64,000 nucleotides of DNA from Coleophoma eucalyptorum. Taxonomy: Eukaryota; Ascomycota; Leotiomycetes; Helotiales; Dermateaceae. The DNA is taken from the NCBI GenBank assembly GCA_026120035.1, contig JALRME010000001.1, forward strand, positions 1,067,909 through 1,131,908, written 5' to 3'. Every line of letters begins with the position of its first letter. The stretch's first letter is position 1. Below, in pieces: positions 47,310 through 59,149 of this stretch. The translations under genes and the position numbers were made by a program. The notes under the pieces are model-generated. The model was not told the DNA's origin, ran no database searches, and was given only the letters and a program-made list of their open reading frames with translations.

Positions 47310-49786
47310 TCAAAGATTCCCCGAATTCCACCAATCTTCTACACCACCCACATTAACCCCACCTTCGAAATCATTGTTGCGTTGATGGAAGAAAGATTCA
47401 GTGAGCACGGCCAACTCATCGTTTGAGAACATGAGTGGGGTCACGGCTGGTTCTACAGGCATGGCACCACTACTATCTCTTGGTCCGTGGACCGCCGTGG
47501 TACTTGCAGCTGGTGTATTCTGCGGGCCTGTACCATCGAAATCTTGTCGGTCAACCCGTGTCGGTTCTGGCAAGGCAGAAGTATGTGCCATCTCAGCGGT
47601 ATGGCGGCGCACACCGGAATAGAGGGATGAACCGAAGAGTATACTGCTGTTTGCTGGGATTTCGGAAGATGAGGAGTACTCAAGAATCTCCCAGAACTGA
47701 CCGAGATCGATGAGGAGGCTGCGGGTTGGCCGTTGGGGGGAGTCAGAACTCGTGCTGTATGTACTTGACACCGTCTCGCCGAGCCGTTGGAGCTTGTCTG
47801 CCATACGGTCTACGTGTGGCCATTGCTGGCCGAATTCGCGAATGAAATTAAGGCATTTCGTAAAAGCGGCCTGTTTTTCATCGCGAATCTTGAAGTCTTC
47901 TGAGAAGGATTCTTGCAGGTAGATTGTGGCTACTATAGCAACACAGTGGGCGAGAAATGGATCGGTGACTTTGAAGGACTTAGTTTGGAGCATGTCTATG
48001 AAGTGGAGGATCCAGCTTGCGTGGGATGATATCAGATCAGCGGTATGCTGGAGAAAGATCTCAGGGATTACGCATTTGAAGTTCCGTAGGCGGAGTGACA
48101 GGAGAAGCGGGTGATTGAGTAGACATAGGTTTGTGTGGTATAGGAACTGGATGAACAGCCATGGTCCCCAGTAATCTCTGTTTCCATGTAAGTCTTCAAC
48201 TGACTTCTTGGAGAACTCGGCAGGTTTAAAGCGGTGGATATATGGCATCCGCGTCTCAAAGTCCATCTGCTGGGCTAGGATGATCGAGTATTCTGATTGT
48301 GGTGACCAGGGAGGAAGACTACTTGGCTTTCCCCGCCGCCTTGAGTACCGAGTAGTTTTGAACCAGACCTCGCTCAACTGGATAGCATAAGCAACGACAC
48401 CTTTATCTTGCATATGTTCCCGAGGTGGATCGGTGTCTAGACGAGGTGGACTGGGTCTATCTGCAGCCCTAGATGAATTTACAGGCTTCCCCGTAGTCTC
48501 TGGATACCATGGAAAGTTTTCTTCGCCAGAAAAGTCTAGGACACTGAAGTCCGCACCGTGCAATCTCTTCAATAGGAATAGTGACCAGAAACACCGTCTT
48601 CGCTCTTCACGAACTTTGTCAGTGAGATACAAAGGACTTTCAGAAGTTAGCCCCGCATTGTGGGCCAAGCTCATTGCTAGACCACTATGTACGCTAGCTC
48701 TTTGCGTATTCCCATCTGTATCATGTCAATAATGCTCGTTTTAGGATGATTAAAACGTACTTGAAAAATCTATAAGGCTGAGTAGACATAACGATTGTAG
48801 AGTAGAGAGCTCAACGGTTCCTTCCGAAACGCTCTTCATCACGATAAGTCTGGCAGCTTCAGCATAACCAGCTGCAAGTTCCGCACAGTCACCGTAGAAA
48901 GGCGAGTCCTCTGAGAACCTAACAGTCAATGCCAAGATGGCAAACATGACTTCAGCATCCCGATCTCCTAAAGTCGCGAGGAAGCTGTTACGGTGAAAGA
49001 GAGCTAAAGGTTGGCAGTCACAGTAGAGTAGATACTTTTCTGCAGCCCATACCTTCATATCCCAAGGTGGTAATGAACTTCGGGGATTTAGCTTTTGCTT
49101 CAATTCTGGAGAAGGAGCTACTCACCCGCTAGGTAGTAGTGGTGGCTTTGCAGAGCCTGGAGAGCCGGGCCCTTGTGGAGGAACCGATACAGCAGTAGCG
49201 GCAGTACCAGGAGAAAAAGAAACCTGACGAGGAGGAATTCTTGGTGTGGTTGTGGCACTCTGGTTCGAGAGAACCTCGAGAAGCTTAGCTTCTACAAACT
49301 TCAATCGATCTTCCTGCGTGGGTGGCTAGATCAGCACGTGCATTCATCAACGCCATAGCTATCAAATTTCAGAGATCTACTCACTAATCGTGAATCAGTC
49401 GTCGATGCAGCAGGTTGGGCCTCCGTCCGCGCGAGCTGTGGAGCTTCCTGGACATTGTTCCGTCTGTGCGGTTCTTCGGCATAGTAGCAACTCTGTCTCA
49501 AACGTGTACAATGTGAACAAGTTGGCTTCTCGCCTGGGCAACGAGATTTCTTCCGCCTGCATTCATGTCATCAGCTGCGAAAGCTCGGAGCAAAGGGTTC
49601 AGTACAACATAAAAGGAGAAAATTCGGTGTTGCATAACTGAGAGCATCTATTTGCCCCTGCCGTACTTACCGACAAGGCTCACATGCTTGACGAATGCGT
49701 TTCGCTGGGCGCTCACCTGGCATGGCTGGTTCTGTGTTGTGTAGACTTTCAATGAAGCTGATGAAGAGATCGGTATCGTCGCTCAT
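47310..49786 (-). CDS. Zn2Cys6 transcription factor with Fungal_trans domain (third)
   Basis: Five exons: 49786-49671, 49556-49385, 49313-49126, 49077-48761, 48715-47310; 732 aa. The 114-nt first intron splits the zinc cluster, which after splicing reads RQACEPCRRKKSRCPGEKPT and carries Cys35, 38, 45, 52, 55 and 62 (spacing 2-6-6-2-6). A short linker with a coiled coil (EDRLKFVEAKLLEVL) follows. The middle domain contains SLPPWDMKVWAAEKYLLYC, GNTQRASVHSGLAMSLAHNA and REERRRCFWSLFLLKRLHG. The C-terminus is Ser/Thr/Pro-rich. At intron 2 an acceptor 12 nt upstream (after GATCTAG) is also in frame. It is the nearest regulator to the kynurenine genes (2.5 kb away), but a link is only a guess. Confidence 0.9.
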
Positions 49787-51138
49787 TGAGAATACATGTC
49801 CATGCGTGGCGGGTGGGTTGATGTTGGACGCAGGGATACGGTCTCAAGGACAGTCGTGTACGCTCTTCTTTTCCTTCCTTGTTTGCCAGCTATTGGAGGG
49901 AAGTGTATCTTAGTATGAAATGGTGGCAGACTCTTTATGGGGCTTGCAAGTGTAGCACGAGAAGGGTTGCCTATCATGTACGAGGGCTGTACGGAACAGT
50001 GCAATGCAATCCAGTGGGTGCGCTGAATCAGGTATCTCTGTTCCCTCTCCTCTTAATGGCAAATGTTTTGAATAGGGAACTACGGCAATAGTGTTTTCAA
50101 GACTAATATCTAAAGGTTTCGTCAAGAAACTCCCCTCCGACCCTTATACCCCTCGGTACCGGAACAACCGCGATGCCGTTATCACGTGATATGTGACTCT
50201 CAGCTCTACTCTCAGTGCCAAAACATTACAGCTTAGCGTCTTTGATACTTTGCGTGGCAGAGCTCTTGTATTATTATGTTTCTATTAGTGGGTAAAGAAG
50301 TGGACAACGCTGTGAAAATACTAGTAATCGGGCATTGCACACCGACGGATTGTCTGAGTATATCTGGAGCGGATCGATCTGTTCCGATAATTTTTATGTG
50401 GTTGCGGCTTCTATCGGCTCCCGCTAGTTTTGGTTGTGGCGTATATTTGTGACATAGTACAGCAGAGGATGCGACGGAAGACGTGGGTATGGACCGGGAA
50501 AGAGATTATTGAACTTCGTACTATTGGTGGCTACAGCCCAACCAATTCATACTGTACGCCCGGTCTCTTATGCTTCTTATCATGTCTTCCGTCTAGTTAG
50601 TACGCTGATTCAAGCTTCCAATTTCAGATTCCCTTTCTCCGTTTCATCCGTCTTTTGTGTCATCTTTTCAAAGTGGGACATGAAAATGATCTGCAGAAAA
50701 TACTTGGATGACTTGGTGAGGAAATTGTTGTGTATCGAAACCTTGAAACTTGTTGGATTGAGGACTATTAAGATAGTCCTTTACGCAAAAAGCACATAGG
50801 AATGAAAATTGCTTATATTGTATGAAACTTGGGTTATCTTTACAAAGGAAAAACTCCTATCTACGCTACAAACGTTCATTATGGAACAATAGAAGAGAAT
50901 AAATAATCTAGTTCAATTACAACTTGGGCCTTGACACAGTACCAATTTGCAGCGCCAAACCCTTGCTCTGCACGTCTGCAGTCATATAATGATATTCGTC
51001 TATCTCCTTGATAGACAACTTCTTACGCTCATCAGTAACTTTGCAGTTGGCGTTGCTGGCGTTGATTGAGAATCCATTACGCTCATTGTATTGACTAGCT
51101 CTCGGACTTGCGTTTTGCATGCGAGTAGCACGAGGCTT
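49787..51138. other. Intergenic region (1.35 kb) upstream of third Zn2Cys6 gene
   Basis: Holds the promoter of the regulator, including the palindrome at 50181-50190. From 51138 to 50917 the minus strand keeps the reading frame of the gene at 51811-51139 open beyond its TGA, ending in GLALQIGTVSRPKL. This is possible further coding sequence or a relic. Confidence 0.4.
50181..50190. promoter_or_regulatory. Palindrome ATCACGTGAT (bHLH/E-box-like site)
   Basis: Perfect 10-bp palindrome with the CACGTG core, about 395 bp before the ATG of the third Zn2Cys6 gene. It matches the Cbf1/centromere-element-like RTCACRTG pattern; function here is inferred. Confidence 0.4.
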
Positions 51139-51811
51139 TCAGACCTGCTCATAGATTTGGAGACCCTTTATGATCTTCTTAATTGAGCTAGCAAAGTTGG
51201 TATCATAGGATGAGCTGCCTCCCGAGAATACAAGTGCGGCCGAATTGTCAACTGGGCACGACTTATGGACGAACTAACGCCAGAACTTAACATCGTCAGG
51301 ATTGCTGAAGGGCTCTTGCAGTCTTGGATCCAAATCTTGGAATGAAAACAGTAAATCTTCATGACTTACCTTGGTGTTCCAGCCTTCAGTTGCTTGAGGG
51401 CACTTGGCTGTCAGAAAGTAGTAGCAGAACAAGCTAATGCCATCGTTATAGCAGCTAGAATAGATTATCCTCTCGATTCCCTTCGCACCCCAGAACTCAA
51501 TGGCAGAGTTGAATGACAGATCGATCAGTCCTAAAACAGGGACAGCAATATCCATCTCCTTCCAGGAAACCGAAATGGAACATATCTTGTGTATTGCGCA
51601 TGGTGTGCAAAGTGAACTGTAGCGAAACTTAGTCGGCGATATGACCAGGTCTAGGAAAAGACAGCAGTTGATAGCCTTGCGAAACTCAATGGACCTGCGA
51701 TCAAGGAATATTCAACCTTTCGAGAAGGTATACTCGATATAAGACTTTCTATTTTCGGAATTCAACTTTACACCACTTAACAAAAGACTGCCATTCGGCA
51801 TCAGTAACCAT
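51139..51811 (-). CDS. Unrecognised three-exon gene (about 165 aa), possibly degraded
   Basis: Proposed exons are 51811-51774, 51694-51370 and 51273-51139. Support: a long open frame with protein-like composition runs from 51694, including FRKAINCCLFLDLVISPTKF, SVSWKEMDIAVPVLGLIDLS and CYNDGISLFCYYFLTAKCPQ. It has a good GTAAGT donor at 51369, and removing that intron also removes a TAG. The first exon (MVTDAEWQSFVK) uses a weak GTGTAA donor. The same frame stays open past the TGA at 51141-51139 to 50917, so the 3' structure is uncertain: a further exon or a stop-bearing pseudogene are both possible. Cys-rich, no clear signal peptide; the hydrophobic stretches may be core helices. No family recognised, no function assigned. 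Confidence 0.42.
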
Positions 51812-52316
51812 TGCCAACTCCTGTACTACCACCACACCACCACGGTCCGGCTTACCTCCATGACGCCCGCTACTGACATTGGACGTCGGTATCGCTCACA
51901 AGTGAATCCTTCAGCCGCGATCCGTATCCGATGAGTGTTCCGTGCTTCTTCAATGATGGGGGTAGTGCTGAGTGCGAGGTATGATGCGGGAGACACTAGT
52001 GGGGGACATAGGAAGTAGGCCGTGTCAAGCGTACCTTGGAGTTAGAAAATCCTTAAGGGTTCGCTTGCTTTCCGCTTCCGTGTTCCGCCTTCAACGTCGA
52101 GATTTCGAGCCAGCCACCTCCTCCAGCTTGGCGACAAGATTGCAAGCTGAATCACCGGAATCGTCATTGAAGCTACATCCATATCAGGTGTACTGTATCC
52201 GATAGTGCACGTGACTATAATTGTGCTCCAGCAGGAGAGTTTAGACTCAACTCTCAAGGTTGTTCTATAGTTGCCGCATTTCGCATTCATCCCATTTCAA
52301 TTGCCATAGCCCGAAC
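51812..52316. promoter_or_regulatory. Divergent intergenic region upstream of kynurenine formamidase gene
   Basis: 505 bp, GC-richer than its surroundings, no gene recognised. Contains GCACGTGACT near 52206, about 110 bp before the formamidase start. Confidence 0.4.
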
Positions 52317-53295
52317 ATGTCTGTCCCTGTCCCAATTGGAGCGAGTCGTTGTGGCGACTGGATGCCATCTAGTCACAAGTATGGCACCGACCACGAAAGA
52401 CAACGATTGACTGTCTGGACGAAGCTCTCCGATAACTCAGATAATATCTCCCAAGATATGAAGGATAGCCCTAAAGTTTGGGTCATGTAAGCAGCCCAAT
52501 CAACCGGGGTCACGTGTGCCGTGACTGACTGACTTCAGATATGTCCACGGAGGAGCTTGGAGGGATCCGTCTATATCAGATGGATCATTAAATCCAACTA
52601 TTCAACAATTAGTCGCCACTAGCTCTGCATACAAAACACTGGTAGACAACCATGTCAATGCCTTTGCATCAATAGACTACCGACTCTCGGCCCACCCGAA
52701 CCATCCACAAGATCCCAATTCCACACCCGCGGAAGAGTATCGCAATGCTAAACATCCAGATCATATCCAAGATATTCAACTAGCGTTGTCATTTTTGCAA
52801 GAAAATTACGGATTTGGTGCAAAATACATCCTTGTCGGACATTCCTGTGGCGCAACGTTGGCTTTCCAAACCCTGATGCAGAAGACGATGCCAGCACCAA
52901 AAACACCATACATAGAACCTATGGCTGTTGTAGGCGTCGCGGGAATTTATGACTTGAAAGTCCTCAAGACCACCAACACGCATTCTGCATATTTGGAGTT
53001 TCTGGTTGGTGCTTTCGGACCAGAAAGCGATGTCTGGGATCGTGCCAGTCCAGCAATTTATGGAAAGTTTGGGGGCACGTGGCCAGAGAAACTCTTAGTT
53101 GTGTTGGCCAGTAGTAAGGATGATAGTCTGATTGATAACCCACAGATTGACTCGATGGATGATACTGTGCTCGGTGTAGATACGCGAGTGGTAAGGATGA
53201 AGAAGGAATTGAGTGGGGAGCATGATGATATATGGGCGGAAGGAGTCCAGCTTGCCAAGGTGATTGCTGTTTCTCTTGAGCGATTGATGGAGTGA
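52317..53295 (+). CDS. BNA7: Kynurenine formamidase (arylformamidase), Bna7-like
   Basis: Exons 52317-52486 and 52539-53295 (52-nt intron), 308 aa. The alpha/beta-hydrolase oxyanion motif HGGAW is rebuilt at the splice junction as IYVHGGAWRD. ASIDYRLSAHP follows, then KYILVGHSCGATLAFQTLM with the nucleophile Ser (GHSCG), KDDSLIDNPQ in the acid-residue region, and LSGEHDDIW with the catalytic His. This is the fungal Bna7 profile: it converts N-formyl-L-kynurenine to L-kynurenine plus formate in the cytosol. Its neighbours make and consume exactly its substrate and product (indoleamine dioxygenase at 53573-54965, kynureninase at 55553-57052), which strengthens the call. Convergent with the dioxygenase gene; 277 bp separate the stops. 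Confidence 0.9.
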
Positions 53296-53572
53296 AGAAG
53301 TATTTCCCGTAGATTAATCAATGTTGGTGTTTAGAATGCTTATTGAACATATGTTGATTGATGTATGTATATATTGAAATCTGCCTTCCATCTACTCTTG
53401 GTATGGTAAATATAATTCTGCACTGACTCTTCGGGAATCGTCTCAAACAAGGAATAATAACCCCATACGCTAATCTAATATAATGAAATAATCTAGTAAA
53501 GCTCTAGACTTAAAAATAACCATTGTCCCTCCTTGCAAAACTAAATCCTGGTATCTTCCTTCTAACTTCTAA

Positions 53573-54965
53573 TTACGCCAACGCCGTAGCTCTCGTCTCA
53601 TCACGACCCTGCTTCAAGAATGGTAACAACTCGGTACCACCCGTACCTTGCAAGCCCTTCTTGCCATCGTTATTAGAACTAGCAACTGCCAGGTTCAGAC
53701 CCGCGCCCGCGCTGGTCGTCATCTCTTCCGGTTGCTTCTTTTGCCGCGCAGGATTAAGGACATAGCGAGTAACGATCTGAATGTGCACGTCTCGGAAAGA
53801 GGACAGCTCATTTACGGCGTGGTTGTATGCTTCAGTCACTTCAGGTGCTGGGTGGTTGAGAACGTAAGGTCGGATGTTGACAATAGACTCCATATATGCA
53901 AGGAATTTGCTGTGGCCGCCCGGCATGTAGCGGCGCATTTCCTTTAGAGTGCTGTTAGTGTCGCTTCAAAAGGAGAAAAACAACCTAAGCTAGATAACTT
54001 ACCATGAGGAATCCATGCTTGGCTTTTGGACCGACATCTGCAACTTTGGTGTTCCTTGTTGGAAAGTGCTCGACACCCAAGATGATATCGAAAAGCTGAA
54101 TCAAAGAGCTCTGAGCATTGCTGCCTCCACTGTATTGCCTCCACTCTCCTTTTCCATCGCCTTCCTCATAAAAGACACCATTTGGAAGGCCGGCAACAGC
54201 CATATTCTTGCTTCCGGCGAGGAAAGGTCTAATTTGGTGATAGAAGACTTGAGGGTCACACTTCTCGTACATTCTCTGCAAAAGGACCGAGATCTCTCCA
54301 ATGATTACGGCAAACTTGTGCAGACATTCAGATACCACAAGTGGTGAGTCGGATCGAACAGCATCCATGGCCTTGAGAATAATGGGAATGACTTCGCCGC
54401 CCTTAGCCTCCATGGCTACGGACACGAGGAAGAACCATGATTCATCTTGGGTTCCGGTAAATGAGTGTAGTGCTTGAAGGTCATCTAGAGCTAAAGAACC
54501 TGTCGGTGAGGTGGTCTTCCAGTTCCAGAGGTTTAATCCTGCATAGGTTGCAGTTGTTGGTAGATCAAAGCGATCTGCCACAATAAGGAATGGCACTGAA
54601 ACTGCCGTTGGTAACCGCTGTTTACAACATCAGTATAAATCAACCTAACTGAGTTGAAGTTCCTAGCATACCTCTGATGGCTTGTCACCTCCCCAAATGT
54701 AAGCATGTGCTAGGAGCGATAATAGGAGATATGCTCGTTGCCATTCTCTTTCTGACTGGAGTTTTGAGGTTGAAAGTAGAGGAAGTTCGTCAACGGCTTG
54801 TCTTATGGTCTTGGTGCGGATAAGAGCTGGTAAGTTACCCACGATGTACTCCCATTCATCATAGTAAGGATCCGCTAAATGTTGAAGTGGTGGTTCATTT
54901 GGTAAGAATCCATTCTTAACCGAGACATCAAAGTCTGCCAAGTTGATGTTCAAAGGACCGAGCAT
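53573..54965 (-). CDS. BNA2: Indoleamine 2,3-dioxygenase, Bna2-like
   Basis: Exons 54965-54672, 54617-54003 and 53941-53573 (introns 54 and 61 nt), 425 aa. The start ATG 54965 gives MLGPLNINLADFDVS. Landmarks are LLSLLAHAYIWGGDKPSERL across intron 1, PTGSLALDDLQALHSFTGTQ, VFYHQIRPFLAGSKN, and YSGGSNAQSSLIQLFDIILG. MRRYMPGGHSKFLAYME follows, and FRDVHIQIVTRYVLNPA contains the proximal haem His. This heme enzyme opens the indole ring of tryptophan to N-formylkynurenine, the first step of the kynurenine route to NAD or anthranilate. Divergent from kynureninase over a 587-bp shared upstream region. The Ser/Asn/Gly-rich C-tail is common in fungal members. Confidence 0.95.
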
Positions 54966-55552
54966 ATTTTCCTTGAGTTGAGAAGATGTGACACGGAGAT
55001 AATCTTGGACGAATGAAAGAGGATGATAGGACACAAACACAAGAGGATGTATTTGTTAAAGTAGGCGGTCAAAAGACAATGTGGCTAAGGAGGCTGAAAG
55101 AGGATGAGCTACAGAGACAGTTGAAAGCCACCGGAAATTTCAAGGCTAAAAAGAAAAAGCCTATCAAGTACCTAACTAAGCATTGCAAATGCATCGTATC
55201 AGCTTGGATACAAATCGTATCATCATCAACGGCATTCACGCGTCCTGACTGCCCTGCTTCAGGATTAGGAAATGCCGAGATTTGGTGGACACGGGTGCGG
55301 ATGCGGATGCGGATGTGTGATATCACTTCGACGGACAGGAAAACTTTTGGCGACGCGATACTGGAGGAGGCCGGCAGCAGCAGGAAGCTGCAGCGCCTAC
55401 AAAGTGATTTCGAAGGGAAGCAATTTTTGTGAAAGCATCAAATCAGACCACTCTTGCTTTCTCATTGCCTCCGATCAACAGTTCAATCGACCTGATTGTC
55501 AGACTTGACCGAAATCCACAACTCTCATTCTTCAATTGAAGCTACCGCTACA
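54966..55552. promoter_or_regulatory. Shared divergent promoter, indoleamine dioxygenase / kynureninase
   Basis: 587 bp between the two start codons. Contains a short tandem repeat GTGCGGATGCGGATGCGGAT at 55295-55314, GC-rich in an otherwise mixed region. A single regulatory region could coordinate both genes (inference). No gene inside; the 139-codon plus-strand frame starts on a non-ATG codon and is featureless. Confidence 0.6.
55295..55317. repeat. GCGGAT short tandem repeat in kynurenine-pathway promoter
   Basis: Three and a half copies of the hexamer GCGGAT about 240 bp before the kynureninase ATG and 330 bp before the dioxygenase ATG. Each unit contains CGG, the half-site usually read by Zn2Cys6 proteins, so direct-repeat binding is possible but untested. 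Confidence 0.7.
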
Positions 55553-57052
55553 ATGGGTTCCGTTGAGCAGCCTACCGTCTTGGTCAAGCCGACCTTCCCT
55601 GCCGAAGCCAACTCCCAAGATTATGCCAGGTCACTTGATGCCAAAGATCACATGCGATCATTCAGAGAGCGTTACATCATCCCATCCAAAGCCAACATCA
55701 AAGCAAAGAAACTTGCCAAGCCAGGTAAGAACTTAACACTCCTCACTCAATCGTGCTGCAGTGGAAAAATCCATAAAACATAGATCCGGTGACATGTAGT
55801 AACCAAAACAACAGGACTCTCGGCAGATTCATGCATTTATTTCTGCGGAAACTCACTTGGTCTGCAACCAAAGGCTGTCGCCCAGTACATGCAAGCACAT
55901 CTTGACACTTGGTCATCCATCGGTGTCCACGGTCACTTCACAGATTTGGAAGATTCGCCATTAACCCAATGGCAATTATTAGCCGAGCATGCTGCCAAGC
56001 AATCTGCTCCTCTTGTTGGAGCCAAGCCTGAAGAGGTCGCTATTATGGGTACTCTTACTGCCAACTTGCACATGTTGATGGCTAGTTTCTATGTGCCCAC
56101 AGCTGAGAAGAGCAAGATTATTATGGACTGGAAGGCTTTCCCAAGTGACCACTACGCCATCCAAAGTCAGATTCGTGGCCATGGTCTTGATCCAGAGAGC
56201 AACATGGTCATGATCGGTCCCAAGGAAGGCACTTATGAGATCAAGACTGAGGATATCCTCGCACTCATCGATGAGCACGCCGCCACTACTGCGCTTGTCC
56301 TCCTTCCAGGTATCCAGTACTACACCGGACAGCTCTTTGACATCAAGACCATCACCGCCTATGCACAATCCAAGGGCTTGCTTGTCGGATGGGATCTCGC
56401 CCACGCTGCTGGAAATGTACCTTTGGAGTTGCACGACTGGAACGCCGACTTCGCTGCTTGGTGTACGTACAAGTACATGAACGCTGGTCCCGGTGCCATT
56501 TCTGGACTTTTCGTTCACGAGCGACACGGTGTTGTTGATTACAGCGAGGGTGAGGACAAGCCTAAGTACCGACACAGATTGATGGGCTGGTACGGAGGAG
56601 ATCAGACTTCCCGCTTCAACATGGATAACAAGTTCCGCCCAAGTCCAGGAGCAAGTGGCTTCCAGTGCTCCAACCCCTCTGTCGTCGATCTCGCATCATT
56701 GTGCGCTGCCCTCTCCGTCTTCAACGATACCAACATGTACGAGATCCAAAAGAAGACCGTCAACATCACTGCCTATCTTGAGTTCCTCATGTATGACGGA
56801 ACCAACGAGGCCGATCGCGCATTCACCATCATCACACCCTCCGAGGCCAAGGACCGTGGAACCCAATTGAGTGTTCTGTTGAAGCCTGGCCGTATTGACA
56901 CTCTCTTCGACATGCTCGACGAGGCTGGCATCGTCTGTGATAAGCGAAAGCCAGATGTTATCCGTGTTGCACCAGTTCCTCTTTACAACACTTATGAGGA
57001 GGTTTGGGAGTTTGTGCAAATCTTCAAGGCAGCTTTGAAGAAGTGCGAGTAA
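55553..57052 (+). CDS. BNA5: Kynureninase, Bna5-like
   Basis: Exons 55553-55724 and 55815-57052 (90-nt intron), 469 aa. The start [13 protein letters not shown] is followed by [20 protein letters not shown]. The PLP-enzyme core shows [79 protein letters not shown] and [13 protein letters not shown] with the PLP-binding Lys. Near the C-terminus is [20 protein letters not shown]. Splits kynurenine to anthranilate plus alanine, and 3-hydroxykynurenine to 3-hydroxyanthranilate. Cytosolic. Divergently paired with indoleamine dioxygenase. Codon use is strongly biased to C-ending codons, suggesting high expression. Confidence 0.95.
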
Positions 57053-58831
57053 ATGTGGTGTGGATTGTGATTAATGCATACATGAACTTTTCTGTAGATA
57101 ACCAACATTGGGACGGCGTTTTGGAATGATTGGAGTTTGGTAGATATCATAAAATAGACGCATATTAGACAACATATATCAAGATTCTACTGCTATTTGT
57201 ACTGTAGTTCAAGATCTGAGGTACCCTTAGCCTATATTAAGCAGTCCAATCGCGAGCCACAGTGCTAGTGGGCTGAAAATGACTTGAGAAGTACCCAAAA
57301 TTGCACAGGAAACTCATCTTTCGAAAACAGCCTGCAGATTAATTCTCCACATACTCTTGCTCTGTTGAAAGGCGATTATTAGAATAAACCGCCCTACTAA
57401 TCAGGCACCATATTTGTAGTAATACAGCCGCCGGACAGGACGGTAGTGCACTTAGAAGACTAGGTAAGTCGTTTGATCGGTTACTAGCTTGTCATTCTTC
57501 ACTGACGCCGCTTAAGTAAGGACCAAACACAAGATGAATGGTCTCCACAAGGCATTCTTGAGTGATTATTTCTTACGCCTTTTTTCAAAAAGAAGAAATT
57601 ATTAGTATCAGCAGCGTGTTAAATTTAGTCTTTTTTCTAGAGTCTTGGAAATATTGCAACTCCTATAGCACGCATGTCTCAGAGTCGGACTTGCCGCAAA
57701 TAAGTCGAGGCATTCTCGCAACAATGACAGCATGACATTTCTTAGGTAGGAAAAGAAGCTTTAAAGCGGTCCTTGGGAATGCAGAGATAAGTGACAGTCA
57801 TTTCAACGGAAAGGAAAAGCGATTGTTAAGATAACTGGTGAAGACCAAGATTCAGGGGTGACTTAGTAGCCTCTTTATCTGGTCTGAGGGCTTGGCCGAT
57901 CTTTCACGGGGCCGGGACTGAGAATACGAAGAATGGGAATTTGGCTAATGCCAGGGAGTGAGAGACTAGTGGACAGGTCTGGCGTCTTCATGGGAAATTG
58001 GAAGAGGTATGTATTTATACTTATACTGACTGGTAGATGCATGAGAATGCAGAGCATCCTTGGAGCTGATATTTTTCTATGCAAATAATTCTACCACATT
58101 AAACAAACGTATTGTAAGCGCAACTTCAACGCCAAGGGCTACCAAGCCATGTAGTGGCTGAAACATCCAACTTGATCATGACTTGGATACTTAGTCACAG
58201 TTCATACAGTAGTGCATATTCGTGCAAACACCGGCATTCCCCATAGACCACTTAGTCCGACGAAAAGGAGCTTCCACGGGTTATTATTTATGAGGTCGTA
58301 TCTCTATACTTACAGCAGCTGAGCACTACTACTTCGGTAACATGGACCATGGGATCAAGAACTTCTGAGACATTTCTTGACATCGCAATATGGAAATCAT
58401 CGCCACTACATTCAGGAGTAAGATGTATACAAATGATGGTATTGTATAAGAGTAGGATATTCACAACAGCCCAAATACGTTGCAACGCAAGGGAGTGACG
58501 CCGCACAAACAGAGGTTTCCACAACTCGCCCTAGTCATACAAATATCACGAACGCAAATCCCAAAACAGACGCCACATAAGATAAAAACATCAGGTTAGA
58601 ATATGACTCCGATATTCAAACTACCGCCAGAACACCAAGAACACTCGCTCAGATCTGTATATCAAGGATATCAAAAAACACCGAAAATGCCCAAACAGAA
58701 AAAACTCCACATGCAATGTCAATCATCTATCGTTCCAAATTCATCACCCGCTCTTCATAAATCCCTCCTGTCCTTCACTTCCTCTCTTTTCTTTCATTCA
58801 TGGAAGACCTCGACCTCTCTCTCTTCCCACA
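57053..58831. other. Long intergenic region (1.8 kb), no gene seen
   Basis: Downstream of kynureninase, AT-rich with stops in all frames. Short open frames near 57875-58084 and 58288-58524 start on non-ATG codons or lack features. Confidence 0.4.
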
Positions 58832-59149
58832 TCACTGATGTCGCTTGACCATAAAGCCATGCAGCATACCATGGCCATAGACAATCGCCAGATTTCGGGC
58901 ATACCAAAGACACTTCTCAATCTTGGTGGGCGCACTCTGAGTCGAGGCACCCCGATCCCGCTTCTCCTTCCTCCTCGACGAAGCCGAAGACGTCGACGAT
59001 GAGGTCGATTTTCGGTGGACGTGGAAGGAGGGCTCCGGAGGTGAGGATCGCTGCGACGTGGTGGATGCCATGCTGTGTCGTGACCGTTTGGACTTGGCCG
59101 CGCCGGGCTGTGGCGATATGGAATTTCGGGCGATGCGGATCGTGGCCAT
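58832..59149 (-). CDS. Small basic Ser-rich protein of unknown function (105 aa)
   Basis: Single ATG-started exon. The first about 70 residues are Ser/Arg/Lys-rich and probably disordered (HRKSTSSSTSSASSRRKEKR). They are followed by a compact, apolar C-terminal segment KIEKCLWYARNLAIVYGHGM ending LHGFMVKRHQ. The C-terminal part does not look random and could be a conserved small-protein motif, perhaps membrane-associated. No family recognised. A splice to an upstream exon is possible; none was needed. Confidence 0.5.
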   Translation of the reverse strand: MATIRIARNSISPQPGAAKSKRSRHSMASTTSQRSSPPEPSFHVHRKSTSSSTSSASSRRKEKRDRGASTQSAPTKIEKCLWYARNLAIVYGHGMLHGFMVKRHQ

